This document shows positions 51,980-60,693 of a stretch of 64,000 bases of DNA, piece after piece (the first letter of the stretch is position 1; each line of letters begins with the position of its first letter). The notes under the pieces were generated by a model that was not told where the DNA came from, ran no database searches, and saw nothing but the letters and a program-made list of their open reading frames with translations. Where the stretch lies: contig NZ_CP108095.1 of NCBI RefSeq assembly GCF_036194065.1, positions 310,001-374,000 of the forward strand, read 5' to 3'. This stretch comes from Streptomyces sp. NBC_00239 (GTDB lineage: Bacteria > Actinomycetota > Actinomycetes > Streptomycetales > Streptomycetaceae). The translations under genes were made by a program, and so were the position numbers.

Positions 51980-53142
51980 CAGCGATCACCTCGCCCGGAC
52001 GGCGCGTCGGGAAGGACATCCGGAACGGGATTCCCAACGGAATCCGGAACTGGATCCGGAACGGGCACGACGAGGACCTTGTGGAGGCGCGAGTCGGTCA
52101 CGTACACGCTCTTCCCGTCCGGGGTGACCGCCATGCCGCGCGGCTGTGCGTTGTCCCAGGAGGCGGGACAGCACGCGGGCCGGGCCGTGGCCGCGTCGAT
52201 CACCATCATGTTGGGTCCGGGCCCGTGGCCCCCGGACTGTGAGGCGTAGACGAGTCGCCCGTCGAGTGTGACGATCACGTCGGCGACGTTGCGCGTGGTG
52301 GGGACGACGGCGGTCACGGCGTGGGTCTTCAGGTCCGTCGCGAACAGGTCGTCGTTGTGGTCCCTGCCCACGTACCCGCGTGTGCCGTCCGGGGTGACGG
52401 CCAGCCGGAACGCACCCTCGAAGGGAAACGGAAGAACCTCGGCCGAGCCGGTGGCGAGGTCCACGAGCATGCCGGAATCACCGAAGTGGCTCACGTACGC
52501 ATGGTGGCCGTCGGGGGTGAGGTCCACCCCGAAGGGTTCGAAGGACAGGCCTCGGATCAGACGGTCGACCGTCCGGGAGGCCGTGTCGATCACGCACATC
52601 ACCCCGGCACCCCCCTCGTTCTCCTGCGCCAGTACGTATGCCTGCCGCCCGTCGGGGCCGACAGCCACGCCCGTCGCGAGCGCGAAGCCCGCCGGCAGGG
52701 GGATCCTCGCCGCCACCTGGCGTGTGGCGGTGTCGACCACCGTCACCGTGTCCCGGCCGCCCGTCACGTAGAGATGACGGCCGTCCGGGGTCACGGCAAG
52801 GTCGCCTCCGAGCAGTCCGAGGAACAGGTTGCCCAGGGGGATGTCGGCGACGGCCACGCCGGCGGCCGTGTCGATCACGGCCACCCGGCCCTCGCTGCCA
52901 CCGCCGCCGCCGGCACCGCCACCGCCGCCCGCCGGTGCCGACACGGCCACGTAGGCGTGGCTCCCGTCGGGGGCGAACACCAGCCGCCACGGCTCCCCCG
53001 CCACCGGGATCGCCGGGAGCGGCGGCGGGTCTTCCTTCGGGGTGCCGTGCGAGGGGCCGTGCGGGGTCTCCTGCCGCACGGTGTCGTGCTGCTGCGAGTC
53101 CTGTCGCACGGTGTCGCGTTGCGGGGAGTCTTCCTCGGGCAT
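51979..53142 (-). CDS. YVTN-type beta-propeller protein D (387 aa)
   Basis: About seven blades, enough for one propeller (FAPDGSHAYVAVS, VTPDGRHLYVTGG, VTVVDTATRQVAARIPL, LTPDGHHAYVSHFGDSG, VTPDGKSVYVTDSRLHK). The first 45 residues are disordered, with DTVRQ-type repeats (DTVRQDSQQH, DTVRQET), and a Gly-rich loop (PAGGGGGAGGGGGSEG) interrupts the first blade. No signal peptide. It is translationally coupled to the TPR gene. Shorter than the three 870-residue propellers but with the same blade wording, so it is a related scaffold or sensor. Confidence 0.82.
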   Translation of the reverse strand: MPEEDSPQRDTVRQDSQQHDTVRQETPHGPSHGTPKEDPPPLPAIPVAGEPWRLVFAPDGSHAYVAVSAPAGGGGGAGGGGGSEGRVAVIDTAAGVAVADIPLGNLFLGLLGGDLAVTPDGRHLYVTGGRDTVTVVDTATRQVAARIPLPAGFALATGVAVGPDGRQAYVLAQENEGGAGVMCVIDTASRTVDRLIRGLSFEPFGVDLTPDGHHAYVSHFGDSGMLVDLATGSAEVLPFPFEGAFRLAVTPDGTRGYVGRDHNDDLFATDLKTHAVTAVVPTTRNVADVIVTLDGRLVYASQSGGHGPGPNMMVIDAATARPACCPASWDNAQPRGMAVTPDGKSVYVTDSRLHKVLVVPVPDPVPDSVGNPVPDVLPDAPSGRGDR

Positions 53143-53472
53143 GAGCGGTTCAACTCCAAAATGACGGTGCGGTCTTGCCCGGATCCTTCCCTTCCAGACT
53201 GGCCCACCGGACGGCCTCCGCAAACGGGGCGCGACTCGCTACGATGCGTCGCTTCAATCCGACCTCACCCACATGGGCCAACTGCGGCCACACCGCCACC
53301 GGCGGCTTGGGCGCCGGGCCGGCCGGCTGCCCGAGATCGTTCTGCGCGCCGGCATCTGGCCCTTCTCGGATGGACGCCCTGGAGTGCACCGGCGATGCCG
53401 GCGGCTTAGCTTCGCAGTGCGATCCCGTGTGCCGTCCGGCCGCGGGCGTCCACGCGGTCGAGAGGACACTCC
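53143..53472. other. Intergenic region between divergent genes
   Basis: About 330 bases upstream of both propeller gene D and the small plus-strand gene. No recognisable gene or palindromic operator; a GAGAGGA ribosome-binding site ends it. Confidence 0.45.
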
Positions 53473-53778
53473 ATGGCAGTCGTGATGACCTTTTCCTGGC
53501 CCGAGATCACACCCGATGTGTACGACGCGGTGCGTCGGAAGGTGCGCTGGGAAGAGGATGCACCGGACGGGTGCGTGCTGCACACCGCCTGGTTCGTCGA
53601 CGGCGGCCTCAACGTGATGGACATCTGGGAGTCGGAGGACCACTTCAACCGGTTCATCGAGGCCAGGATCGCCCCCGTCCTCAAGGGTGAACTGGGCGTC
53701 CAGAGCGACCCCGAGCCGAAGTTCCACCCCCTGCACCGGCGCTTCGTCGCCCCTGGCGTCAGCGGCGGCAGCTCCTGA
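53473..53778 (+). CDS. Small dimeric alpha/beta-barrel-like protein (101 aa)
   Basis: The pattern VVMTFSWPEITPDVYDAVRR, LHTAWFVDGGLNVMDIWESE and DHFNRFIEARIAPVLKG fits the ferredoxin-like ABM/dimeric barrel proteins, in which a 'WES..afe.F...' segment is typical. Such small cytosolic proteins are often annotated as hypothetical; catalytic residues are not obvious. The ATG has GAGAGGA upstream. It stands alone. Confidence 0.65.
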   Translation: MAVVMTFSWPEITPDVYDAVRRKVRWEEDAPDGCVLHTAWFVDGGLNVMDIWESEDHFNRFIEARIAPVLKGELGVQSDPEPKFHPLHRRFVAPGVSGGSS

Positions 53779-54370
53779 CGCGCGTCTTCCGCGCAAGGGG
53801 GCTGCATCAACTTCGTACGGAGACACGGATGGCGCCCCAGTCGGGCAGGCGCGCGTCCTTCCGGCCTGACGCTCGGTGACACCACGTCCCGCGGCCTGGG
53901 CCCACGAGGTCGGACCACTCCCCCGCCCCGACGCCACGCGACCTCCCGGGTTATCGGTCGGGCTGAGAGGACGTCTGGCGCCCTCCCAGGTGGCCCTTGG
54001 TCAAATACCACGTAGGCGCGCGAGATCGATCACCCAGGACCCCGTTTCCGGTCGCTTCAATTAGGCAATAGGTCATTTGCCCGAAATGCTCACCTCCAGC
54101 AGTCAACGTGGCGCTCGGTCGACGGCCCGGCGGGCGCGTGGCTGGTTCAACCGAGAACGGTGCGCGCGTCTCCCGCCGCCGGCCAGGCCGGGCGGGCGAG
54201 TACGGACTCGGGGCGCTTGAGGGCCGCTGTGGAAGTGCTCTCGCGGCTGTCTCGTACCGGCGAGGACTGCTTGCTGCCATGACACGCCGTGGACGACGCT
54301 GGGTGCTCGACCGGATCAGCGTGCACCCCAGCCCACCAGCCGTCCACACTCGAAGGGCGTCACCTCCGCC
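53779..54370. other. Non-coding stretch with repeat-element copy
   Basis: It contains copy 2 of the diverged element at 53974-54064. The rest shows no supported gene. It precedes an aldolase fragment, so it may include eroded remains of that gene. Confidence 0.4.
53974..54064. repeat. Diverged intergenic element, copy 2
   Basis: Aligns with 10838-10925 over about 90 bases; shared blocks include CTGGC, CAGGTGG, GGTCAAATACCA, GCGAGATCG and CCGTTTCCGGTCG. Both copies are in gene-free DNA 43 kb apart. Confidence 0.4.
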
Positions 54371-54685
54371 ATGACGACCACGTCCGCACTGCAGCTACTG
54401 AACGACCAGCGCCAAGAAGACGCACCCGGGCTGGACCTCATCCTGCGACACCACGGCCTGCTCACCGTCGGGCAGTCAGTCGCAGAAGCCGCCTGGTGGT
54501 TCATCGCCATGGACCGCGCCTGCCAAATGCAACTCCTCGCCGAGTCCGCAGGCAACCCCCGCCACATGAGCCACGAACAAGCCGACGTAGCTCACCGGCA
54601 GTTCAGCAACGGCAACATGGCACGCCACAACTTCAAACTCCTCGCCGACCTCGTCTGCGAACAGGAACCCGACATCCTGCACTGA
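54371..54685 (+). pseudogene. C-terminal fragment of a class II aldolase/adducin family protein
   Basis: 104 residues reading LDLILRHHGLLTVGQSVAEA, AWWFIAMDRACQMQLLAESA, GNPRHMSHEQADVAHRQFSN and LLADLVCEQEPDILH. This is the last third of a class II aldolase domain (about 250 residues normally), containing the metal-site His pair region RHHG but lacking the N-terminal metal and phosphate sites. An ATG happens to open it. It is probably not functional alone. Confidence 0.65.
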
Positions 54686-55105
54686 ACCGAACGCACGAGC
54701 GCAGGCATCACCGTGCGGTCAAAGCGGCCGCCGATGTGAACGCGCTCAACGACGCGAGTCCGGCCGTCGGCGGCTCCGACCAGCGCGCCGCCATCTGGGA
54801 CGCCACCGGGAAAGCCACTTCCTCCTGACGAGACGCCGGGCCGGGTGTCGAAGGGCTCCGGGGCGCTGACGGTCAACGACGCCGCTCAGATCCTCGGCCG
54901 CGTCTCCTACTGGGACGTTCCCCAGCGCGCGGTCATCTGGCGTTGGGGCGCCGGGCCTCCTCCGTGTTGACCAGCGTGCACACAAGGCCAGCCCGGTGCG
55001 GGACGTGGTGAGAATGCGCCGGCCTTCGAGGTGGGCCCAGGTCGAGGGACAGCTCGGGCGCGGGCTCCGTGTCCTGCGGAGTCCCGTTCGCGGTGGCCGT
55101 GATGG
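54686..55105. other. Gene-free stretch
   Basis: About 420 bases between the aldolase fragment and the 3' end of the TetR gene. No gene, repeat or clear terminator seen. Confidence 0.45.
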
Positions 55106-55723
55106 TCACCCTTCAGAGGTGAGGGCGCGCCACCCGTCTTCGAGGAGGTCGAAGGCGCGAGTGATGGCCTGGTGGGGATCGCCGTGGCCGCGGGCGGCGC
55201 GTGGGGCTTCGAGAGCGAAGTGAGCAAGGGCAGCGCACGTCGGGTCATCGTCGGCCTTGCCGCTCGCCTCGGCGATGGCCCGGGCCAGGGCATCGGTGTG
55301 GCGCAGCCACATGGCCTGCACGTAGTCGCGCAGGGCAGGGGTGCTGTCGACGAGGTCGGCGAAGGCGGTGAAGCGGGCGTCGCCGCCGGCTGCGGCGATG
55401 CGGTAACGCAGCGCGTGCTCACGCAGGGCCGCGGGAATGGACTGGCCCGCAGGGCGTTCGCGTACGGCGGCGAGCAGACGGGCCTCGTTTTCGGCGTCCT
55501 CGTCGAAGACGAGTGCCTCCTTGACCGGGAAGTGCTTGAACAGCGTGGTGGTGGACACGTCGGCCGCCTCCGCGATCTCGCGGATCCCCACGTCGTCGTA
55601 TCCGCGCTCCAGGAACAGGCGGAGCGCGGCGTCGGCGATGGCCTGGCGGGTGGCGGCCTTCTTGCGCTCGCGGCGCCCCATCGGCGCGGGCGCAGCGCCG
55701 CTCCCGGTATCGGTGTCGGTCAT
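55106..55723 (-). CDS. TetR-family transcriptional repressor
   Basis: 205 residues. Canonical N-terminal HTH: RKKAATRQAIADAALRLFLE, GYDDVGIREIAEAADVSTTT, LFKHFPVKEALV. The C-terminal ligand domain is of the short-chain type common next to oxidoreductases. The start could also be the ATG 9 bases upstream (55732). It is divergent from an FAD monooxygenase over 260 bases and most likely represses it and itself until a substrate-like ligand binds. Confidence 0.88.
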   Translation of the reverse strand: MTDTDTGSGAAPAPMGRRERKKAATRQAIADAALRLFLERGYDDVGIREIAEAADVSTTTLFKHFPVKEALVFDEDAENEARLLAAVRERPAGQSIPAALREHALRYRIAAAGGDARFTAFADLVDSTPALRDYVQAMWLRHTDALARAIAEASGKADDDPTCAALAHFALEAPRAARGHGDPHQAITRAFDLLEDGWRALTSEG

Positions 55724-55983
55724 GCCCAACATCCTATCCCTTCAGTGGCACAGCTTCAAAAGTTGAGCCGTTGCACTTATTGGGTTGGTGTGCTCTTCTG
55801 GAGCAGCGGCCTGAGACGCGCCCCGGCCCGACCCTCCTCGCTGCTCCCCTTCCGCCGGAAAAGAGCGAGCAGCCACGGCCGAGGCCGGCCCGCCACCCAC
55901 CACGAACAGCACGATCACTCCAGCCGCATGAGCCGGCAGACCACCCACGCGCCGCCGTGCCGGGACATGAACGGAGCACCACC

Positions 55984-57117
55984 GTGAACACCACGCCCAC
56001 CCCCCGCATCGCCATCATCGGCGCCGGCCCCGGCGGCCTGACCTGCGCGCGCATCCTGCAGCGGCACGGCATCGCCGCCACCGTCTACGACCACGAAACC
56101 GGACCTGAAGTCCGCGACCAGGGCGGCACCCTCGACCTGCACGAGGAAAACGGCCAGGTCGCCCTGCGCGAAGCCGGACTGCTGGAAGACTTCTTCCGCA
56201 TCTCCCGCCCCGAGGGGCAGGAGATGCGTCAGATGGACCCGTCAGGCACGATCCTCATCCACCGCATCCCCGAAGAGGGGGAGCGTTTCAAGCCCGAGAT
56301 CGACCGCGGCCGGCTGCGCGACCTCCTCCTCAACTCGCTCCAGCCCGGCACTGTGCACTGGGGCCACGCCCTGAAGACCGTCGACGGCCCCGCGGAAGGC
56401 CCCCGGCAACTGCATTTCTCCGACGGCACCACCGTCGAGGCCGATCTCGTCATCGGCGCCGACGGTGCCTGGTCCGAGGTCCGCCGCGCCATCTCCCCGG
56501 CCACCCCGCGGTACACCGGGGTCAGCTTCCTCGAAGCCTGGTTCCACGACGTCGACAACCGGCACCCCGACATCGCCGAACTCGTCGGCCCCGGCAGCGC
56601 CGCCGCAGCCGACGGCGAGCGCGGCCTGTTCGCCCAGCGCAACGGCGGCGACCACATCCGCGTCTACATCATCCAGCGCCTGCCCCACGACTGGATCACC
56701 GCGGCCGGCCTCACGAACCAGGACACCGACGCCATCCGCGCCCTCCTCATGGACCGCTTCCGCAACTGGTCGCCCCGCCTGCGGCGGCTGATCGCCGACA
56801 ACGACGGCCTCTACGTCCACCGCCCCATCCACGCGCTGCCCGTCCCCCACACCTGGGAGCACGACCCCGCCATCACCCTGCTCGGCGACGCCGCGCACCT
56901 CATGCCCCCGCTCGGCGTCGGCGTCAATCTCGCCATGCTCGACGCCTGCGAACTCGCCCTCGCCCTCGCGAACCACGAGACCATCGACGGCGCCGTCCAC
57001 GCCTACGAGAAGACCATGCTGCCCCGCTCCATCGACATGCAGCACCTGCTCGACGGCCGCGCCGAAGACCTGCTCTCCACCGATCTCCCCGACCTCGCCA
57101 CCGACGACGACCAGTGA
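55984..57117 (+). CDS. FAD-dependent monooxygenase, TetX-like
   Basis: 377 residues from a GTG. Rossmann motif IAIIGAGPGGLTCARILQRH (9-28), the DG-type motif LVIGADGAWSEVRRA, and the second FAD motif LLGDAAHLMPPLGVGVNLAM. EVRDQGGTLDLHEENGQVAL is typical of the group that includes tetracycline-inactivating TetX and of aromatic hydroxylases in secondary metabolism. It uses NAD(P)H and O2 in the cytosol. The divergent TetR gene suggests ligand induction. Whether it degrades an antibiotic or acts in catabolism is open. Confidence 0.88.
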   Translation: MNTTPTPRIAIIGAGPGGLTCARILQRHGIAATVYDHETGPEVRDQGGTLDLHEENGQVALREAGLLEDFFRISRPEGQEMRQMDPSGTILIHRIPEEGERFKPEIDRGRLRDLLLNSLQPGTVHWGHALKTVDGPAEGPRQLHFSDGTTVEADLVIGADGAWSEVRRAISPATPRYTGVSFLEAWFHDVDNRHPDIAELVGPGSAAAADGERGLFAQRNGGDHIRVYIIQRLPHDWITAAGLTNQDTDAIRALLMDRFRNWSPRLRRLIADNDGLYVHRPIHALPVPHTWEHDPAITLLGDAAHLMPPLGVGVNLAMLDACELALALANHETIDGAVHAYEKTMLPRSIDMQHLLDGRAEDLLSTDLPDLATDDDQ

Positions 57118-57524
57118 AGCTTCGCCCTCTTGAAGTTACGGGGAGCCCCCGGGGCAGGGCCCTACGGGTACTGCGGGAGCCCCCGGCCCTCCGCGGACCA
57201 CGGCCCTTCCGCCTCGACCAGGGCGAGCAGCGGCCCCTGCGTGAGCGGGACGGTCACCTCGGCCGCCTCGGTCTCATTGACCAGCAGGTCCCGGTCGTCG
57301 AGGTCCGCGAGCGTGAGGGAAGCCTTCCACAGGGGCGAACCAGCCGGTGGTGCCCCGGGCGCCACTGCCGTCCTCACCCAGGTAACGGACGTCGCGGTCG
57401 GCGACCGGACCGGCGTGGTGCGACACATGGAGCAAGTGGACGGTCGTGCCCTGATGTACGGCCGGATCGGCCGGATCGGCCCAGCCGTACGGGGCCGATC
57501 CCCCCGTTCCGGTCCGTCCCCCAC
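57118..57524. other. Gap between convergent genes, possibly with a gene remnant
   Basis: No complete gene. On the minus strand a stretch around 57170-57330 reads SPLWKASLTLADLDDRDLLV then NETEAAEVTVPLTQGPLLAL, which has the composition of a real protein C-terminus but no recognisable family or start. An inverted repeat GTACGGC/GCCGTAC (57456-57490) may end transcripts from either side. Confidence 0.35.
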
Positions 57525-59105
57525 TCAGAGGTGGGAGAACCCCTGGTGCTGGAGGGCCCGGTCCAGGTACCAGAAGGCGCGGTTGATCGCATGCCGGGGG
57601 AAGGTGCTCGTGTACGGGACGGCCGGGAGCGGAACCGACTCGCACCCTTCCTCGGCCAGCACGAGCACCCGGTCGAATCCGTAATGGCCCTGGAACAGCC
57701 CGATCTCGTGGATCACGTTCTGGCGCGCCACGAGCTGACCGTCCCGCGTCGCGTCCTCGGCGGTCAGCACGCAGATCGCGAAACTGCACCGCTGCAGATA
57801 GTCGGTGAGGGCCTCGGTGACGGGCCGGCTGCCCCAGGAGTCCGATTCGAAGGAGTAGACAGGCAGTCCGAAACGCATCTCCACGAACGCCTTCACAGCG
57901 AGCCATTCGGGGCTGCGGCCATGGGCGATGAACACCCCCGCGGGCAGGGCTGCGGCCCGCCGGGCGGCGTCGTGGGAGCGGATGAAGTCCTTGGTGACGG
58001 AGGCGAGTCGGCCGTGTCCGTGGCTGCCGACGTACTGCAGCTTGTGCCGCGCCAGCGTCATCCCGAGCAGCGAACCGAGCTCCACCTGGAGCCGGTCGCT
58101 GGTCAGCACCGCCAGGAGACCGGCGGCGAACACGTCACCCGCCCCGGTCGCGTCCTCGATCTGGTCGTCGGCGAGAACGACCTGCGGGTAGAAGTCCTCC
58201 ACCGCCTTGCGGTTCTCGCTGCGCCACACGTGGATCCCGGTACGCCTCTTGACGATGATCACACCGCGGGGGCCGGCGAGCCGCGGGAGCAGGCGCCCGG
58301 CCACCTCCTCGTCCGTATCGCTCTCGCTCAGCTGCCCGAACTCGTGGAACTCGCGGTGGTTGAGCAGGAGGTAGTCCGACAGGGCGCAGAGCCCGAGGAT
58401 CTCCTCGGTGGGCTCGGTGCACCAGACGTGCCCGGGGTCGAAGCTGATCAGCGTGCCGGGGTTGGTCTCCTTGACCGCGCGCAGGACGGCGAGCAGCACG
58501 GCCGGCGTGCGCTCGTCGAGGAACGAGGTCACGTGCACGACCCGGGCGGTGGTCAGGTACGCCACGACCTCGTCGAAGGAACGCGCCAGGTGGTCGGCCA
58601 TCGCAGTGTTGGCGCCGGCATGGGTGAGCAGGGTGCGGTCGCCGTCCTCGGTCAGCGAGAAGCAGATCCCGCACAGGTGCTCGTCGTCCCGGAACACGAA
58701 CGGGTGGTCGATGCCGAGCGCCTCCAGCTGGTGGACGGCCGAGAGCCCGGGACCCGGTACGCGGCCGGCGACCCCGACGTACCCCAGGCGCAGGCCCAGC
58801 TGGAGCTGCGCGAGGACGTTCACCGCGTTGTAGGCGGAACCCCCGAGCGAGGTCTGCAGCGTGGACGTGTTGATCGCCTCAAGCGCCGCGAAGACGGTGG
58901 CTTCGTCCACCGCCGTCTCCGTGCCCCACTCGGGCACGGGTACCTCGCCGTCGAGCAGTTCGGCGATCTGCGCGGTGAGCGGGCGCTGGTCCTCCTGGCC
59001 TGCGGTGCTGTCGGCGTGGGTGATGTAGTCGAGGTTGAGTGCGCCGATCCCCACGACGTCCAGAGCGAAGTCGGCCCGCGGTCGGGGCGTCGGGTCAGCG
59101 GTCAT
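57525..59105 (-). CDS. PfkB-type kinase fused to a TIR-like NADase domain, intact copy (526 aa)
   Basis: Residues 1-375 are a ribokinase/PfkB fold: VVGIGALNLDYI (18-29), SLGGSAYNAVNVL (86-98), LGYVGVAGR, LISFDPGHVW, LLLNHREF, and the anion-hole/catalytic motif DATGAGDVF (318-326). From residue 390 a TIR-like domain of the CAP12/Pycsar type (PF10137) follows: VFIAHGRS, TEALTDYLQRCSFAICVLTA-ED, ARQNVIHEIGLFQGHYGF and LAEEGCE. Glu431 in TEAL aligns with the family's catalytic Glu. Such domains cleave NAD+ in anti-phage defence, so I infer a kinase-type sensor joined to a toxic NADase. The ATG lies inside the 3' end of the upstream paralogue (11-base overlap), so the two are made together. No signal peptide. 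Confidence 0.82.
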   Translation of the reverse strand: MTADPTPRPRADFALDVVGIGALNLDYITHADSTAGQEDQRPLTAQIAELLDGEVPVPEWGTETAVDEATVFAALEAINTSTLQTSLGGSAYNAVNVLAQLQLGLRLGYVGVAGRVPGPGLSAVHQLEALGIDHPFVFRDDEHLCGICFSLTEDGDRTLLTHAGANTAMADHLARSFDEVVAYLTTARVVHVTSFLDERTPAVLLAVLRAVKETNPGTLISFDPGHVWCTEPTEEILGLCALSDYLLLNHREFHEFGQLSESDTDEEVAGRLLPRLAGPRGVIIVKRRTGIHVWRSENRKAVEDFYPQVVLADDQIEDATGAGDVFAAGLLAVLTSDRLQVELGSLLGMTLARHKLQYVGSHGHGRLASVTKDFIRSHDAARRAAALPAGVFIAHGRSPEWLAVKAFVEMRFGLPVYSFESDSWGSRPVTEALTDYLQRCSFAICVLTAEDATRDGQLVARQNVIHEIGLFQGHYGFDRVLVLAEEGCESVPLPAVPYTSTFPRHAINRAFWYLDRALQHQGFSHL

Positions 59106-60693
59106 GCGGGTGTCCTCCCCGGGCCAGGATTTCCTCCCGGACCAGCATGCGTTCCAGTTCCACGAAAGTGATGCTGATCCGGCCGGGCGGGAAGTCCATC
59201 CGGATCAGGCCTGCGTTGTTGGAGAACGCCTCGCACCCCTCCTCCGCCAGAATGGCGACCCTTCCGAAGCCGTAGTACCCCTGGAAGACACCGACCTGGT
59301 GAACGGTGCTCTCGCTCGCGCGCCTCTGGCCCGCCGCCATCACCCGGGTGGCGGACAGGACGCAGATCGCGAAGGCGCAGCGGCCCAGCTGCTCCCGCAT
59401 CAGCTGCGGACTGGGCGCGTCGTTGCCGCGCGGGTGGCTCAGGGTGTGCACCCGCAGCCGGCAGTCGTCTTCGAGGAAGGTGCGCAGCGCGTCCCACTCG
59501 GCGTCCTCGTCGTGGGCGACGAGGACGGCTCCGGGACGGGTGCCGGGCCGGCTCGGCGCCTCGGCCGACTGGAGGAAGCCCTCACCTCCCAGCACCGGCA
59601 ATGTGGCCGTGGCCGCACCCGTATGGGCTGCCTGTACGGCCCGCAGTCGTGACAGGCTCAGCCCGAGGAACGCTCCGAGTTCGACGTGGAGCCGGGCCGA
59701 GGCGAGTGCCGCGATGACCGCGGCGGAGAAGACGTCACCGGCCCCGGTGGCATCCTCGATGGCCGTTTCCCGGACCGGGCGCCGCAGCTGGAACCGCTCG
59801 GCGTGGGCCACCCCCGCCTGTCCGGCTCGGAACACCTCCACGCTGTCGTACCGCTTGGTGACGAACACGGCGCAGCTCGGCCGGCACCGGGCCAGCACCC
59901 GCTGGGAGAGCACGTGGTCCGATTCGCCGAGCGCGTACTCGCCCAGTGCCTTGAACTCCCGGTGGTTGACGAAGAGGAAGTCGCTGAGCATCAGGATGCC
60001 GTCCACCGCCTCGCTGCGGCTTTCGGCCCAGGCGAACCCCGGGTCGAAGCTCACGAACAGGGCCGGGTTGAGGCGGCGGGCCCGCTTCAGCACGTCGAGC
60101 AGAACCTGCGGGGTGCGCTCGTCGAGGAACGAGGTCACATGCACGATCCGCGCCTGCGCCAGGTACCGCACGATCTGGTCGCCGTGCTGCTCCAGGTGCT
60201 CGGCCATGAGGAAGTTCGCGCCGGGATGGGTGAGCATCACCCGCTCGACGTCCTCCAGGTACGAGAGACAGGCACCCGCGAGGCGCTGCGGCTTGCGCGC
60301 CACCCATCGCCGGTCGATGCCGAGCAGGTCCATCTGTCGTACGAAGGACAGCCCCGGTGTCTCGATACGTCCCGCCACCCCCACGTATCCCAACGACAGG
60401 CCCAGTCGCATCTGGGCGAGCGTGAAGATCGTCAACCAGGCGGAGCCGCCCAGCGAGGCGTCCAGTGAAGAGGTACCGAGCCGGCCGATCGCCTTCGAGA
60501 TCGCGATTTCGTCGACGGGTCCCTCGGTGTTCCACTCGAAACGCGCGGTGGACTCGGTGACTTGCCCGGCGATGCGTGCCGACAACCGTGAGGCACTCGC
60601 TATGTAGTCCACGTTCAGCGCCCCGACACCGACGATCTCAGGACCGTGCGGCGGACCGTCCAGTCCGTCGTCGGCATGCCGCGCAGCGTCCAT
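59095..60693 (-). CDS. PfkB-type kinase fused to a TIR-like domain, degenerate copy (532 aa)
   Basis: Paralogue of the following gene along its whole length. Kinase part: IVGVGALNVDYI, LGYVGVAGR, HVTSFLDERTPQVLLDVLK, FVSFDPGF, FVNHREF, DATGAGDVF with GAGD at 317-320. The segment SLGGSAWLTIF has lost the Asn that its partner keeps at that place. The TIR-like part (about 388-520) keeps the fold and the FQGYYGFGRVAILAEEGCEA-FSNNAGL tail, but the key residues differ: HDE for HGR, Gln430 for the catalytic Glu, SATR for TAED, ASESTVHQ for ARQNVIHE. It is probably an inactive regulator or scaffold of the active partner. GGGGGA just before the ATG at 60693 supports the start. First gene of the operon. 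Confidence 0.8.
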   Translation of the reverse strand: MDAARHADDGLDGPPHGPEIVGVGALNVDYIASASRLSARIAGQVTESTARFEWNTEGPVDEIAISKAIGRLGTSSLDASLGGSAWLTIFTLAQMRLGLSLGYVGVAGRIETPGLSFVRQMDLLGIDRRWVARKPQRLAGACLSYLEDVERVMLTHPGANFLMAEHLEQHGDQIVRYLAQARIVHVTSFLDERTPQVLLDVLKRARRLNPALFVSFDPGFAWAESRSEAVDGILMLSDFLFVNHREFKALGEYALGESDHVLSQRVLARCRPSCAVFVTKRYDSVEVFRAGQAGVAHAERFQLRRPVRETAIEDATGAGDVFSAAVIAALASARLHVELGAFLGLSLSRLRAVQAAHTGAATATLPVLGGEGFLQSAEAPSRPGTRPGAVLVAHDEDAEWDALRTFLEDDCRLRVHTLSHPRGNDAPSPQLMREQLGRCAFAICVLSATRVMAAGQRRASESTVHQVGVFQGYYGFGRVAILAEEGCEAFSNNAGLIRMDFPPGRISITFVELERMLVREEILARGGHPHDR

